From positions 1 through 13,468 of the forward strand of contig CALPIT020000045.1 in NCBI GenBank assembly GCA_943323705.2: a stretch of 13,468 nucleotides of DNA, given 5' to 3'. The position numbers and the translations under genes were made by a program. Of this stretch, positions 1-6,086 are shown in pieces. Within the stretch, counting starts at the first letter, position 1, and each line of letters begins with the position of its first letter. The stretch comes from Streptomyces griseus (GTDB taxonomy: Bacteria > Bacteroidota > Bacteroidia > Chitinophagales > Chitinophagaceae). The notes under the pieces are model-generated. The model did no database searches and was not told the DNA's origin. It was given only the letters and a program-made list of their open reading frames with translations.

Positions 1-663
1 AGAATTGAATGTATAAGTTCCACTTGAAGTATAATCGTTACCATTCCAGTTGTATGTATTACAAGCAGTAACATCAGTTGAACTTGTTGTTGATGTATTG
101 ATTGTCAAAATTAACGTTGCAACTGAATCACAACCATTCGCATTTTGCGATATGAAAGTATAAACACCAGATGCTGAATAATCTGTACCATTCCACCTGT
201 AGGTGTTACATGCAGTAACATCTACGCTGCTTGAAGTTGATGTGTTAATCGTTAAATTCAAAGTAGCAACTGAATCACAATCATTTGCATTTTGAGTTGT
301 ATAAGTATAAACACCAGATGCTGAATAATCAGTTCCATTCCAGTTGTATGTGTTACATGCTGTGACATCTGTTAAACTTGATGTTGACAAATTAACTGTC
401 AAGTTCAATGTAGCAACTGAATCACAACCATTTACATTTTGTGATGTGAAAGTATAAACACCAGATTCAGTATAATCATTACCATTCCAATTGTAAGTGT
501 TACAAGCAGTAACATCAGTTAAACTTGATGTTGACACATTAATTGTTAAATTCAAAGTCGCAACTGAATCACAACCATTAGCATTTTGTGATGTGAAAGT
601 ATAAACACCAGATGCTGAATAATCATTACCATTCCAGTTGTAAGTGTTACAAGCAGTAACATC
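1..663 (-). repeat. Tandem 147-bp (49-residue) coding repeats, 4.5 copies
   Basis: In-frame copies, each taken from its Asp-Val-Thr-Ala-Cys start, occupy 663-517, 516-370, 369-223, 222-76 and 75-1, the last cut by the window edge. The period is exactly 147 bp throughout. Each unit has one Cys in TAC-N and one in GCDS, an invariant Trp in NWNG or RWNG, and Tyr/Gly positions spaced as in a small beta-sandwich, so a disulfide per unit is plausible. Variation is limited to a few positions, such as NDYSAS, NDYTES, TDYSAS and NDYTSS. High identity between neighbours suggests recent unequal recombination. The array continues outside the window, so copy number is unknown. Confidence 0.95.
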
Positions 664-2745
664 TTCGCTGCTTGAAGTTGTAGGAATAACTGATAAATTA
701 AGTGTTGCTATAGAATCACAACCATTAGCACCGATGAGTGTAACTGAATATGTTCCAGCTTGAGGAAATTGTTCACCATTCCAGGAATAAGGTAATAAAT
801 TTGAGCAAATTGAAGTATTAGTAGTACTATTAGAAAGTGGTAAAAGTCTAATATTAACAATAGAAGTTGAATCACAACCATCCGAGCTGTTTAAATAAAT
901 TTCATATGAGCCGGCAACACTATATTGATTTCCAGATCCTGGATCTGTATAAATCTGACCTCTACAAATAGATATATTAGTAGTTGTGATAACAGGATTA
1001 ATAACATTCACATCCACACTCTGCGTGCACGTTGTAAACCCATCATCAAAGGTGCAATAATAAGTAGTGTTTGATTCTGGTGTAACTGTAATTGGATTAC
1101 CTGATATCGCATTGCCATTCATATCAGCCCATGAAACGGTTGGTGTAATGGTTCCACCAGTTGTATTCCACAAAAATGAACCCTCATTGGCTGCAGTTGC
1201 ACCTTCAGAAGGTATCGTAGCTCCGGCACCGTTAGCTCCGCTGATCATGAAACCATATCTAAATGGTCTTACACAATATGCTATATCATCAGCATTATTG
1301 GTTCCACCTGTTTTATCGCGAATAATATTTCCATTATTATCGTATGTAACCAACAAAATATCGTTAAACCCGCCAGTATCTCCTCTGAAATTTCCACAAG
1401 CTGCTACTGTATTGCCATTGACTGCGATACCATAAAAGCGTGTATCCGTTGCCGATTGTTGACGAGATTTCATCAGCATGAGGTTTCCAGATGCATCATA
1501 TTTGGCAATCAGACCATAAGTCTTTCCTGACTCATTTTGCATAGTATCGAAAGCAGAACGATCTCCATTTCCACTGTAATATCCTGCTGTCCAAATATTT
1601 CCAGTACCATCAACAGTCACATCGTTAATATAAGTAAGTGTGTTTATCAAATCACCACCATTTCCAATTGTTTTACCCCATTGCCAATTACCATTATTGT
1701 TCAACTTAATAAGAAAGCCATTACCGATTCCTGAACTGGTTATACTATTGGTATTATTTGATGCGTCTAATACTTGTAAGGGCGCTCCGCTTGTTGTTGC
1801 ATTGTGCCAACCTGTAAAATAAATACTTGAACCGTCAGACACAACACTTGATGCCACTGCATCTTTATTGTAAACTTTGGTAATCCACTGCATTGCGCCT
1901 AGTGTATTGAATTTGATAACAGCGGCTGTTGAACCGTTGATGTTTCCGGAACTAATGAAACTTGATCCGTTAGCATCAAAGATTTGAACTCCGCCAGTTA
2001 TCGGATTGGCATTGTAAACAGCGGTCACAATTGGATTTCCGTCACCATCTACTGTTACACCATTAAAGCCATCGTTACTTCCACCGTAAATGGTAACACC
2101 CCACTCAATAGCGCCAGTTCCATTTACTTTTATTAAAAAACCATCTTGTCCATTAGGAAACCCTGAATTAGAAACATAAGATTGTGGAACAAATCTACTT
2201 CCTGTCGAACTATATATAACACTATTCGCATTGTATCTTCCTACTATATACGTATTTCCTTGGTTATCTACTGCAATCGCTTTACCTCCATCATTACCCA
2301 ACTGGTCATTATTAGAAGAACTTCCATAAATGGCCCAACCCTCCGCACCACATGCGCTGTATTTGGCCATAAAGAAATCCCTACTTCCAATAGCAGGCAA
2401 GGACTGTCCTGCTACATTTATATTTCCTGTGTAAGCCCCAGAGAAATATACATTCTGGTTGTTGTCTACAAAAGTTGATGAATACTGGTAATTCACGTTA
2501 CCTGCGGTAATCAAACTAGCCGAAAAACAGTTCGTCAAACTAGCAGGCGTAGCCGTTAGTGTTGTACTACCACCGGCGCAAACAGCCGAAGGTGAAGCAC
2601 TTAACGTTCCCTGTATGCAAGACACGGCTTGCTGGGCATTGGTGTTTCTCAACTGTGCATTGGCATTCAAAACTGAGATAAAGAAAAAAGCAGAAGCCAT
2701 TAAGAACTGAATGGCTCTAAAGTTGGTAGACTTTGGGGATAGCAT
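1..2745 (-). CDS. Large secreted repeat protein, beta-propeller plus tandem Cys/Trp repeats (3' end outside window)
   Basis: The reading frame is open for 915 codons from ATG at 2745 to the window edge, with no stop or frameshift. Residues 1-30 form a signal peptide with a hydrophobic stretch at about 14-26 and a likely cut at ANA|Q. A short Ig-like start with Cys follows. Roughly residues 75-500 contain repeated D-G-N-x-Y/I-x-x-G and F-L-I-K-x-N/D motifs typical of SBBP-type beta-propeller repeats. An Ig-like segment near 530-580 has Cys564 and Cys573. Two divergent repeats precede five near-identical 49-residue repeats from residue 695 (TACNTYNWNG ... NGCDSVATLNLT). Proteins of this build in Bacteroidota are usually exported to the surface, often by the type IX system, and act as adhesins or matrix proteins. 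That role, and a C-terminal sorting domain, are inferred because the end is missing. No Shine-Dalgarno sequence is evident. Confidence 0.9.
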   Translation of the reverse strand, partial: MLSPKSTNFRAIQFLMASAFFFISVLNANAQLRNTNAQQAVSCIQGTLSASPSAVCAGGSTTLTATPASLTNCFSASLITAGNVNYQYSSTFVDNNQNVYFSGAYTGNINVAGQSLPAIGSRDFFMAKYSACGAEGWAIYGSSSNNDQLGNDGGKAIAVDNQGNTYIVGRYNANSVIYSSTGSRFVPQSYVSNSGFPNGQDGFLIKVNGTGAIEWGVTIYGGSNDGFNGVTVDGDGNPIVTAVYNANPITGGVQIFDANGSSFISSGNINGSTAAVIKFNTLGAMQWITKVYNKDAVASSVVSDGSSIYFTGWHNATTSGAPLQVLDASNNTNSITSSGIGNGFLIKLNNNGNWQWGKTIGNGGDLINTLTYINDVTVDGTGNIWTAGYYSGNGDRSAFDTMQNESGKTYGLIAKYDASGNLMLMKSRQQSATDTRFYGIAVNGNTVAACGNFRGDTGGFNDILLVTYDNNGNIIRDKTGGTNNADDIAYCVRPFRYGFMISGANGAGATIPSEGATAANEGSFLWNTTGGTITPTVSWADMNGNAISGNPITVTPESNTTYYCTFDDGFTTCTQSVDVNVINPVITTTNISICRGQIYTDPGSGNQYSVAGSYEIYLNSSDGCDSTSIVNIRLLPLSNSTTNTSICSNLLPYSWNGEQFPQAGTYSVTLIGANGCDSIATLNLSVIPTTSSSEDVTACNTYNWNGNDYSASGVYTFTSQNANGCDSVATLNLTINVSTSSLTDVTACNTYNWNGNDYTESGVYTFTSQNVNGCDSVATLNLTVNLSTSSLTDVTACNTYNWNGTDYSASGVYTYTTQNANDCDSVATLNLTINTSTSSSVDVTACNTYRWNGTDYSASGVYTFISQNANGCDSVATLILTINTSTTSSTDVTACNTYNWNGNDYTSSGTYTFNS

Positions 2746-2825
2746 ATGTGGTTTTTTAATTTTTAAAGTGTACGACGATCTTTGTTTTCAATATTGAATC
2801 CAATAGCATAAGAACATGCAACGCA

Positions 2826-2865
2826 GTAATAACAAGCTTTTCAGAGGAAAAAGCACTGTTATTGC
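2826..2865 (-). promoter_or_regulatory. Hairpin in the 5' region of the secreted-protein gene
   Basis: AATAACA (2828-2834) pairs with TGTTATT (2857-2863), and GCTTTT (2836-2841) with AAAAGC (2849-2854). A small bulge separates the two helices, and a 7-nt loop closes the structure. One G-C and one wobble pair extend the base. It lies about 80-120 nt upstream of the start codon. No T-run follows on the minus strand, so it is not a standard terminator. An mRNA-stabilising or regulatory leader hairpin is possible. Confidence 0.45.
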
Positions 2866-2924
2866 AAATTATGCAGCTTTTAGTTATTGGTTGTTCAAAA
2901 TTTTTGCACTAGAATAACATTAAC

Positions 2925-2942
2925 ACACATTAATTAATGTGT
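2925..2942. promoter_or_regulatory. Perfect 18-bp palindrome, possible operator
   Basis: ACACATTAATTAATGTGT is perfectly self-complementary, with no central spacer. It lies about 180 bp upstream of the secreted-protein start. This could be a dimeric-regulator site, but AT-rich palindromes can also arise by chance. No regulator gene is adjacent. Confidence 0.35.
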
Positions 2943-3120
2943 ATCATGCATTCGCATGCCTTGTGGGTTGAGAGGTAGGTTTTTTCAGGAGTTGGTTAAC
3001 TATTAGGTAAACCAGTTGTCAGATTTTAAATGACGATTTTGTCAATCGCTTTCACACTTGAACTAATCATGTTAATCACATTCAACACATAAATCACATT
3101 CACATTTACAATAATTAGTA

Positions 3121-3179
3121 ATGCTTTGCAACATTACATCTTTTAAATATTGAAAAAACACTAGATGTAAAGAAAGCAT
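3121..3179. repeat. Long two-part inverted repeat
   Basis: ATGCTTT (3121-3127) pairs with AAAGCAT (3173-3179), and TTACATCT (3134-3141) with AGATGTAA (3163-3170). That gives 15 pairs separated by a small asymmetric internal loop and closed by a 21-nt AT-rich loop. It is the strongest of the inverted repeats in this gene-free region. It might be part of a structured leader or trailer RNA, or a remnant of a small mobile element. No coding content is associated. Confidence 0.45.
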
Positions 3180-3185
3180 GTGGTT

Positions 3186-3390
3186 ATTCACAGAAAAAAG
3201 CACTTGTGAATATCTTCAAGTTAAAGGGTTGGGGATTAAAATATGATGTGGATAACTTCAACATCATGCTATCTGATAAGATTTACCAAATCAGATATAT
3301 GTTTAGTCATTAATACTTACAATAATGATGCCGAAATTTTATTATTTGTTATTTTTTTATATCAATGGGCAGTTAACCCCAAATAACAAA
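3186..3390. repeat. Series of short inverted repeats
   Basis: Five non-overlapping inverted repeats follow one another. ATTCACA/TGTGAAT lies at 3186-3211, ATGATGT/ACATCAT at 3243-3267, TATCTGAT/ATCAGATA at 3270-3297, TCATTA/TAATGA at 3307-3328 and TTTGTTATTT/AAATAACAAA at 3345-3390. Arms are 6-10 bp and perfect, with loops of about 10-26 nt. The last lies about 65 bp past the PAP2 stop but lacks the T-run of an intrinsic terminator. In AT-rich DNA one or two of these would be expected by chance. Confidence 0.4.
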
Positions 3391-3454
3391 AGCAAATATG
3401 GTGAGTGAACATCAAGAAAAAATTGATAAGAAATAGTAAGTCTAAGAATTAGTA

Positions 3455-4147
3455 TTAGCGAATTTGAAAATTAGTGTAACGATCTGATATTTCTGAATTG
3501 AGCTTCAGTAATCTAGCCGATTTTTTAAGTGATGTGATAAAATTTATCTGCAACAGATACACTAACAACCCCGAAAGCAAGCCTACACCGGCTCCTGTAA
3601 TCAGATGAAAATATTGATGAGGGGCCAGATATAGACGAGAGAAGGATACAAAAATCGCCAAGAAAAAAAATAGTCTTTGGTACTTAATTTGTTTCAACTT
3701 AATGCTCAAAATAGTTGCCCAAGTAAAAACTATAGCTGTATGTGATGATATAACAGTCCTTAAAGCCTCATTGGCTTTTGATTGATTGACAAAAAGATAC
3801 TGCCCACTTTCAATGTAAAAGTCAAAAAAATCATAAATAAAAATTTGATTCAATAATTGAACAAAGAACGTTGTAAGTAGCAACCCAAGTAACAATTTCA
3901 AACCAAGTCTTATTTTTTGAAGATATAAAATTATAAATACAGACATGAGTATGATAAAAAAAGAATCGCCCATGAATGTGAGGTTACTGAAAAAAATGTT
4001 CATCCAGGTATGATGTATTACTTTATTGAATAGAGGAGTTGATGAAGTACCAATAATTAATAGGGAGAATAGAGAAAAGATTAAAAACAAACCGGTTGTT
4101 ATTAAAAATGTTTTGCCGTTTTTCAGATAATTTAGAAATACATTCAT
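3455..4147 (-). CDS. Divergent PAP2-family membrane protein (phosphatase activity uncertain)
   Basis: This 230-residue protein is predicted to have six membrane segments (roughly 13-33, 52-75, 82-102, 138-150, 157-173, 182-204), the usual PAP2 layout. Motif 2 survives as ISSH (133-136), replacing PSGH but keeping the histidine. Motif 3 survives as SR (170-171) plus His177, but the position normally Asp is His181. The first motif, K-x6-RP, is not recognisable: the expected area reads LLNQIFIYDFFDF (98-110). Family members dephosphorylate lipid phosphates such as phosphatidic acid or undecaprenyl pyrophosphate. The altered motifs make normal catalysis doubtful here. The gene stands alone on the minus strand, with a terminator about 80 bp upstream. 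The assignment rests on topology and the remaining motif residues, so another small polytopic membrane protein cannot be excluded. Confidence 0.75.
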   Translation of the reverse strand: MNVFLNYLKNGKTFLITTGLFLIFSLFSLLIIGTSSTPLFNKVIHHTWMNIFFSNLTFMGDSFFIILMSVFIILYLQKIRLGLKLLLGLLLTTFFVQLLNQIFIYDFFDFYIESGQYLFVNQSKANEALRTVISSHTAIVFTWATILSIKLKQIKYQRLFFFLAIFVSFSRLYLAPHQYFHLITGAGVGLLSGLLVYLLQINFITSLKKSARLLKLNSEISDRYTNFQIR

Positions 4148-4227
4148 TTTAATAGCAAATTAATTTTGATGCAAATTATTTTGCCAATGTTTCCTTTTCA
4201 TTAAAATATTATTAATTGAATGTTATT

Positions 4228-4260
4228 AAAAAAAATGTCACCATTAAGAATAATGGTGAC
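4228..4260 (-). terminator. Intrinsic terminator-like hairpin upstream of the PAP2 gene
   Basis: GTCACCATTA (4237-4246) and TAATGGTGAC (4251-4260) form a perfect 10-bp stem with a 4-nt loop. Read on the minus strand, it is followed after one A by eight T residues (4235-4228). It lies about 80 nt before the PAP2 start codon. It could end read-through or a short transcript from the minisatellite region, or act as an attenuator in the PAP2 leader. Confidence 0.75.
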
Positions 4261-4263
4261 TAC

Positions 4264-4283
4264 TAGCATGATTTTGCATGCTA
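4264..4283. other. Small hairpin beside the terminator
   Basis: TAGCATG (4264-4270) and CATGCTA (4277-4283) form a 7-bp stem with a 6-nt loop. It sits three bases from the terminator hairpin. On the minus strand it would be transcribed just before it, so the two may form alternative or stacked structures. Confidence 0.4.
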
Positions 4284-4380
4284 TTTGCTTAAGGAAACGT
4301 TTATAATAAATTGAACTATGCTTTTGTAAAGGGTGCAAATTATTCTTCGAATGTTTCCAAATTGTTTTGTATTTATTAAT

Positions 4381-4402
4381 AAAAGGTTATGAAAAGGTTA
4401 TG
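4381..4402 (+). repeat. 11-bp tandem duplication next to the minisatellite
   Basis: AAAAGGTTATG occurs twice with no gap, at 4381-4391 and 4392-4402, immediately left of the TGGAT array. Its position at the array edge suggests slippage or an insertion-associated duplication. Confidence 0.6.
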
Positions 4403-4410
4403 AGGGTGGG

Positions 4411-4594
4411 AGCTGGATTGGCTAGATAATGGATACTGGATGCTGGATACTGGATAAGCTGGATAGGCTGGATACTAGATAACACCTCTTCTCAGCAATG
4501 TCTCCTGAAAGGGGCGTTGCGTTGGATAGGCTGGATAGGCTAGATAATGGATGCTGGATACTGGATACTGGATGCTGGATGCTGGATGCTGGAT
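4411..4594 (+). repeat. TGGAT minisatellite with conserved core, copy A
   Basis: The sequence is built from short units, mostly 7 bp (TGGATGC, TGGATAC) or 9 bp (TGGATAGGC), with TAGATAA and TAGATAC variants. A non-repetitive core at about 4481-4521 interrupts the array, and near-identical cores appear twice at the right end of the window. The array sits directly downstream of the terminator of the TonB receptor/lipoprotein operon. In-frame stops (TAG, TAA) occur throughout, so it is not coding. I do not recognise the family; it behaves like a dispersed intergenic repeat. Confidence 0.9.
4495..4520 (+). other. Core hairpin of minisatellite copy A
   Basis: GCAATGTCTC (4495-4504) pairs with GGGGCGTTGC (4511-4520) around the loop CTGAAA, giving 10 pairs of which three are G-T wobbles on the plus strand. 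On the minus strand those wobbles become A-C mismatches, so plus-strand RNA folds better. Comparison with the two cores at the right end shows one compensatory change. Confidence 0.65.
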
Positions 4595-4624
4595 AAAAAA
4601 AGCTGCTTCATTATCTGAAGCAGC
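4595..4624 (-). terminator. Intrinsic terminator of the TonB receptor/lipoprotein operon
   Basis: GCTGCTTC (4602-4609) and GAAGCAGC (4617-4624) form a perfect 8-bp GC-rich stem with a 7-nt loop. On the minus strand it is followed by seven T residues (4601-4595). It begins about 30 nt after the lipoprotein stop codon, the expected place for rho-independent termination. Confidence 0.88.
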
Positions 4625-4654
4625 CTTAATCATTAAAATAAAACAAACCTAAAA

Positions 4655-6064
4655 TTAGTAGTTATATCTTGTCCAGGTTTTCCACCAAGCATCTGATGCG
4701 TCACAAGCGCCACGATAAGCTACAGGTGTAAACCATGTTGTTAGTTTAGGATCTGAAAAAGCCGAACCTGTCAATGCAGGTGATGCTGATTGAGGATTAA
4801 AATCTATAGTATTATCATAACTAAATGGCGATGTCAATTGTACATCTGAAGTATTTGTCAACAAGGTATTGCCGCCATTAGCTCTTCCAATGTAGTTGGA
4901 GAAATCCAATAAAGCCCAACCTGTTGGAGCAGAAGCGCTTGCGGTATAACTTAACTGTGTTGAATTGCCTGCAATGATATTGTTGGCATAAACTGCTTTA
5001 GGGGTTGCTGCTACTAAATTTAAATCTGTTGGTGTTCCTGTGCTTGCATCCAATAACCATCCTGTTGGCCATCCCATCACAATTGAATTGAATATACTGA
5101 TAGCTGAATTTCTTCTTGCATGAATACCTCTTCTAAAATTTGAGTTTCCTATGTTTGATAAAGTTGCTCTTGGACCAACAAGTGTAACGTTACTGAAAAC
5201 AGCGGTAGTTTGTGGTGTTGTAGCATTTCCTCCTGCATCATTATCACTTTCAAATCCGTTACTTCCACTGATATCTGCAATCGCACTATCTCTGAAACCA
5301 ATTGCATATTGTACTTTACCCACAAATCCATTATCAGTATCGAAATCATCATCTAATCCTTTGTAAGCAATCAAATGTTTGCAATTTACAGTTCCCCCAA
5401 ACCACTCGAAACTATCATCATTTGCATAGGCTACTTGTACATAATCGATGATGGTTTGATTACCTACACCACCCATGGTTAGTCCGTTGATTTCTTTATC
5501 AGGTAAAAATGCATACCCTGCAAATTCAATTCTTACATAACGTAAAATTCCACTGTTGTCTGCAGGATTGCTGCTAGCACCTAATCCATACAATCCCAAG
5601 CCATCGCTATTGTTGATACCACCTTCTATTTCACCGATACCCACTTGACCATTGTAACTCGCATTGGTTGGCGCATTGCCAAGAATTACCAATCCTGCCC
5701 AATCACCACGTGCAGGCGTAGACGCTTCTGATGTAAATACGATTGGCTTATCTGCGGTACCATCTGCAATGATTTTGCAACTCCTTGTAATAATCAATCC
5801 TCCCGTTCTTCCTTGCTCTCCTACTATCTTCGTTCCCGGCTCAATGGTCAACACTGCACCGTTAGTAACGTATACCAATCCACGAAGTTTGTAAATATAA
5901 TCTGCCTTCAAAGTTCTGTTGGCTGTAATTCGGCCTTCAAGAATGGTATTCTCTGTGGTACCATTGTTGTTATTGTTGTTGGCAGGTGCTCCATCTACTT
6001 CAATTTTACGACATGCAGATGAAGTGATTAAAAAAGCGATGATTAAATAACTTAAGCGTTGCAT
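4655..6064 (-). CDS. Outer-surface lipoprotein, beta-helix type, partner of the TonB receptor
   Basis: This 469-residue protein starts with a lipoprotein signal (hydrophobic 5-14, SSAC with Cys18 as lipidation site). A run of six Asn at 29-34 acts as a flexible linker. From residue 40 on, repeated short strands with G-x-V/I patterns appear, including LTIEPGTKI (72-80) and KIIADGTADKPIVFTSE (97-113). This resembles the parallel beta-helix lipoproteins common beside TonB receptors in Bacteroidota. The C-terminus has an Y-R-G-A segment followed by WWKTWT, also seen in such proteins. It begins 22 bp after the receptor stop on the same strand and is followed by a strong terminator, so the two form an operon. 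By analogy with SusD-like partners it may capture ligand at the cell surface, though it is not a SusD homologue by sequence. The ligand is unknown. No Shine-Dalgarno sequence is visible. Confidence 0.85.
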   Translation of the reverse strand: MQRLSYLIIAFLITSSACRKIEVDGAPANNNNNNGTTENTILEGRITANRTLKADYIYKLRGLVYVTNGAVLTIEPGTKIVGEQGRTGGLIITRSCKIIADGTADKPIVFTSEASTPARGDWAGLVILGNAPTNASYNGQVGIGEIEGGINNSDGLGLYGLGASSNPADNSGILRYVRIEFAGYAFLPDKEINGLTMGGVGNQTIIDYVQVAYANDDSFEWFGGTVNCKHLIAYKGLDDDFDTDNGFVGKVQYAIGFRDSAIADISGSNGFESDNDAGGNATTPQTTAVFSNVTLVGPRATLSNIGNSNFRRGIHARRNSAISIFNSIVMGWPTGWLLDASTGTPTDLNLVAATPKAVYANNIIAGNSTQLSYTASASAPTGWALLDFSNYIGRANGGNTLLTNTSDVQLTSPFSYDNTIDFNPQSASPALTGSAFSDPKLTTWFTPVAYRGACDASDAWWKTWTRYNY

Positions 6065-6086
6065 AGTTTTTGTTTTATTTTCTGAT

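Larger units (their letters stand above)
2746..3454. other. Gene-free 709-bp region between two minus-strand genes
   Basis: I see no convincing coding sequence here on either strand. On the minus strand it is the 3' flank of the PAP2 gene and the 5' region of the large secreted protein. It holds a hairpin at 2826-2865, an 18-bp palindrome at 2925-2942, a small hairpin at 2945-2958, an 11-bp direct repeat AATCACATTCA at 3074-3084 and 3092-3102, and a run of inverted repeats from 3121 to 3390. No complete -33/-7 promoter pair with correct spacing was found for the secreted protein. Confidence 0.7.
4171..4358 (+). repeat. Imperfect 24-bp direct repeat, copies 164 bp apart
   Basis: Bases 4171-4194 and 4335-4358 both read GCAAATTATT, then a four-base variable part (TTGC or CTTC), a further differing base, and AATGTTTCC. 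They match at 21 of 24 positions. The enclosed 140 bp contain the two hairpins at 4237-4260 and 4264-4283. In addition AATGTTTCCTT near 4187 is mirrored by AAGGAAACGTT near 4290 with one mismatch. The layout could reflect an old duplication or a small inserted element. Confidence 0.45.
4148..4654. other. Gene-free 507-bp region with terminators and minisatellite
   Basis: The region between the lipoprotein stop and the PAP2 start holds no plausible gene. From right to left it contains a terminator, the TGGAT minisatellite with its core, an 11-bp tandem duplication, one arm of a 24-bp direct repeat, two hairpins (one terminator-like) and the second arm of the direct repeat. Near the PAP2 start the minus strand carries TAATTTG sequences, one base short of the Bacteroidota -7 consensus, so no promoter is called. 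Confidence 0.7.

Noticed and set aside
1..700. Regular 147-bp repeats resembling a CRISPR or satellite array
   Set aside because: The repeats keep an open reading frame and encode a clear Cys/Trp protein repeat. There are no short identical repeats with unique spacers.
1067..1435. Plus-strand open frames inside 1-2745, such as this 122-codon one
   Set aside because: They lie opposite a continuous 915-codon frame with a signal peptide and recognisable repeats, and have no family-like content.
2945..2958. CATGC/GCATG mini-hairpin as a regulatory site
   Set aside because: A 5-bp stem is readily found by chance and nothing around it supports a function.
4163..4179. Promoter of the PAP2 gene from TAATTTG-type sequences
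   Set aside because: These are one base short of TAnnTTTG and lack a correctly spaced -33 element, so the match is too weak in AT-rich DNA.
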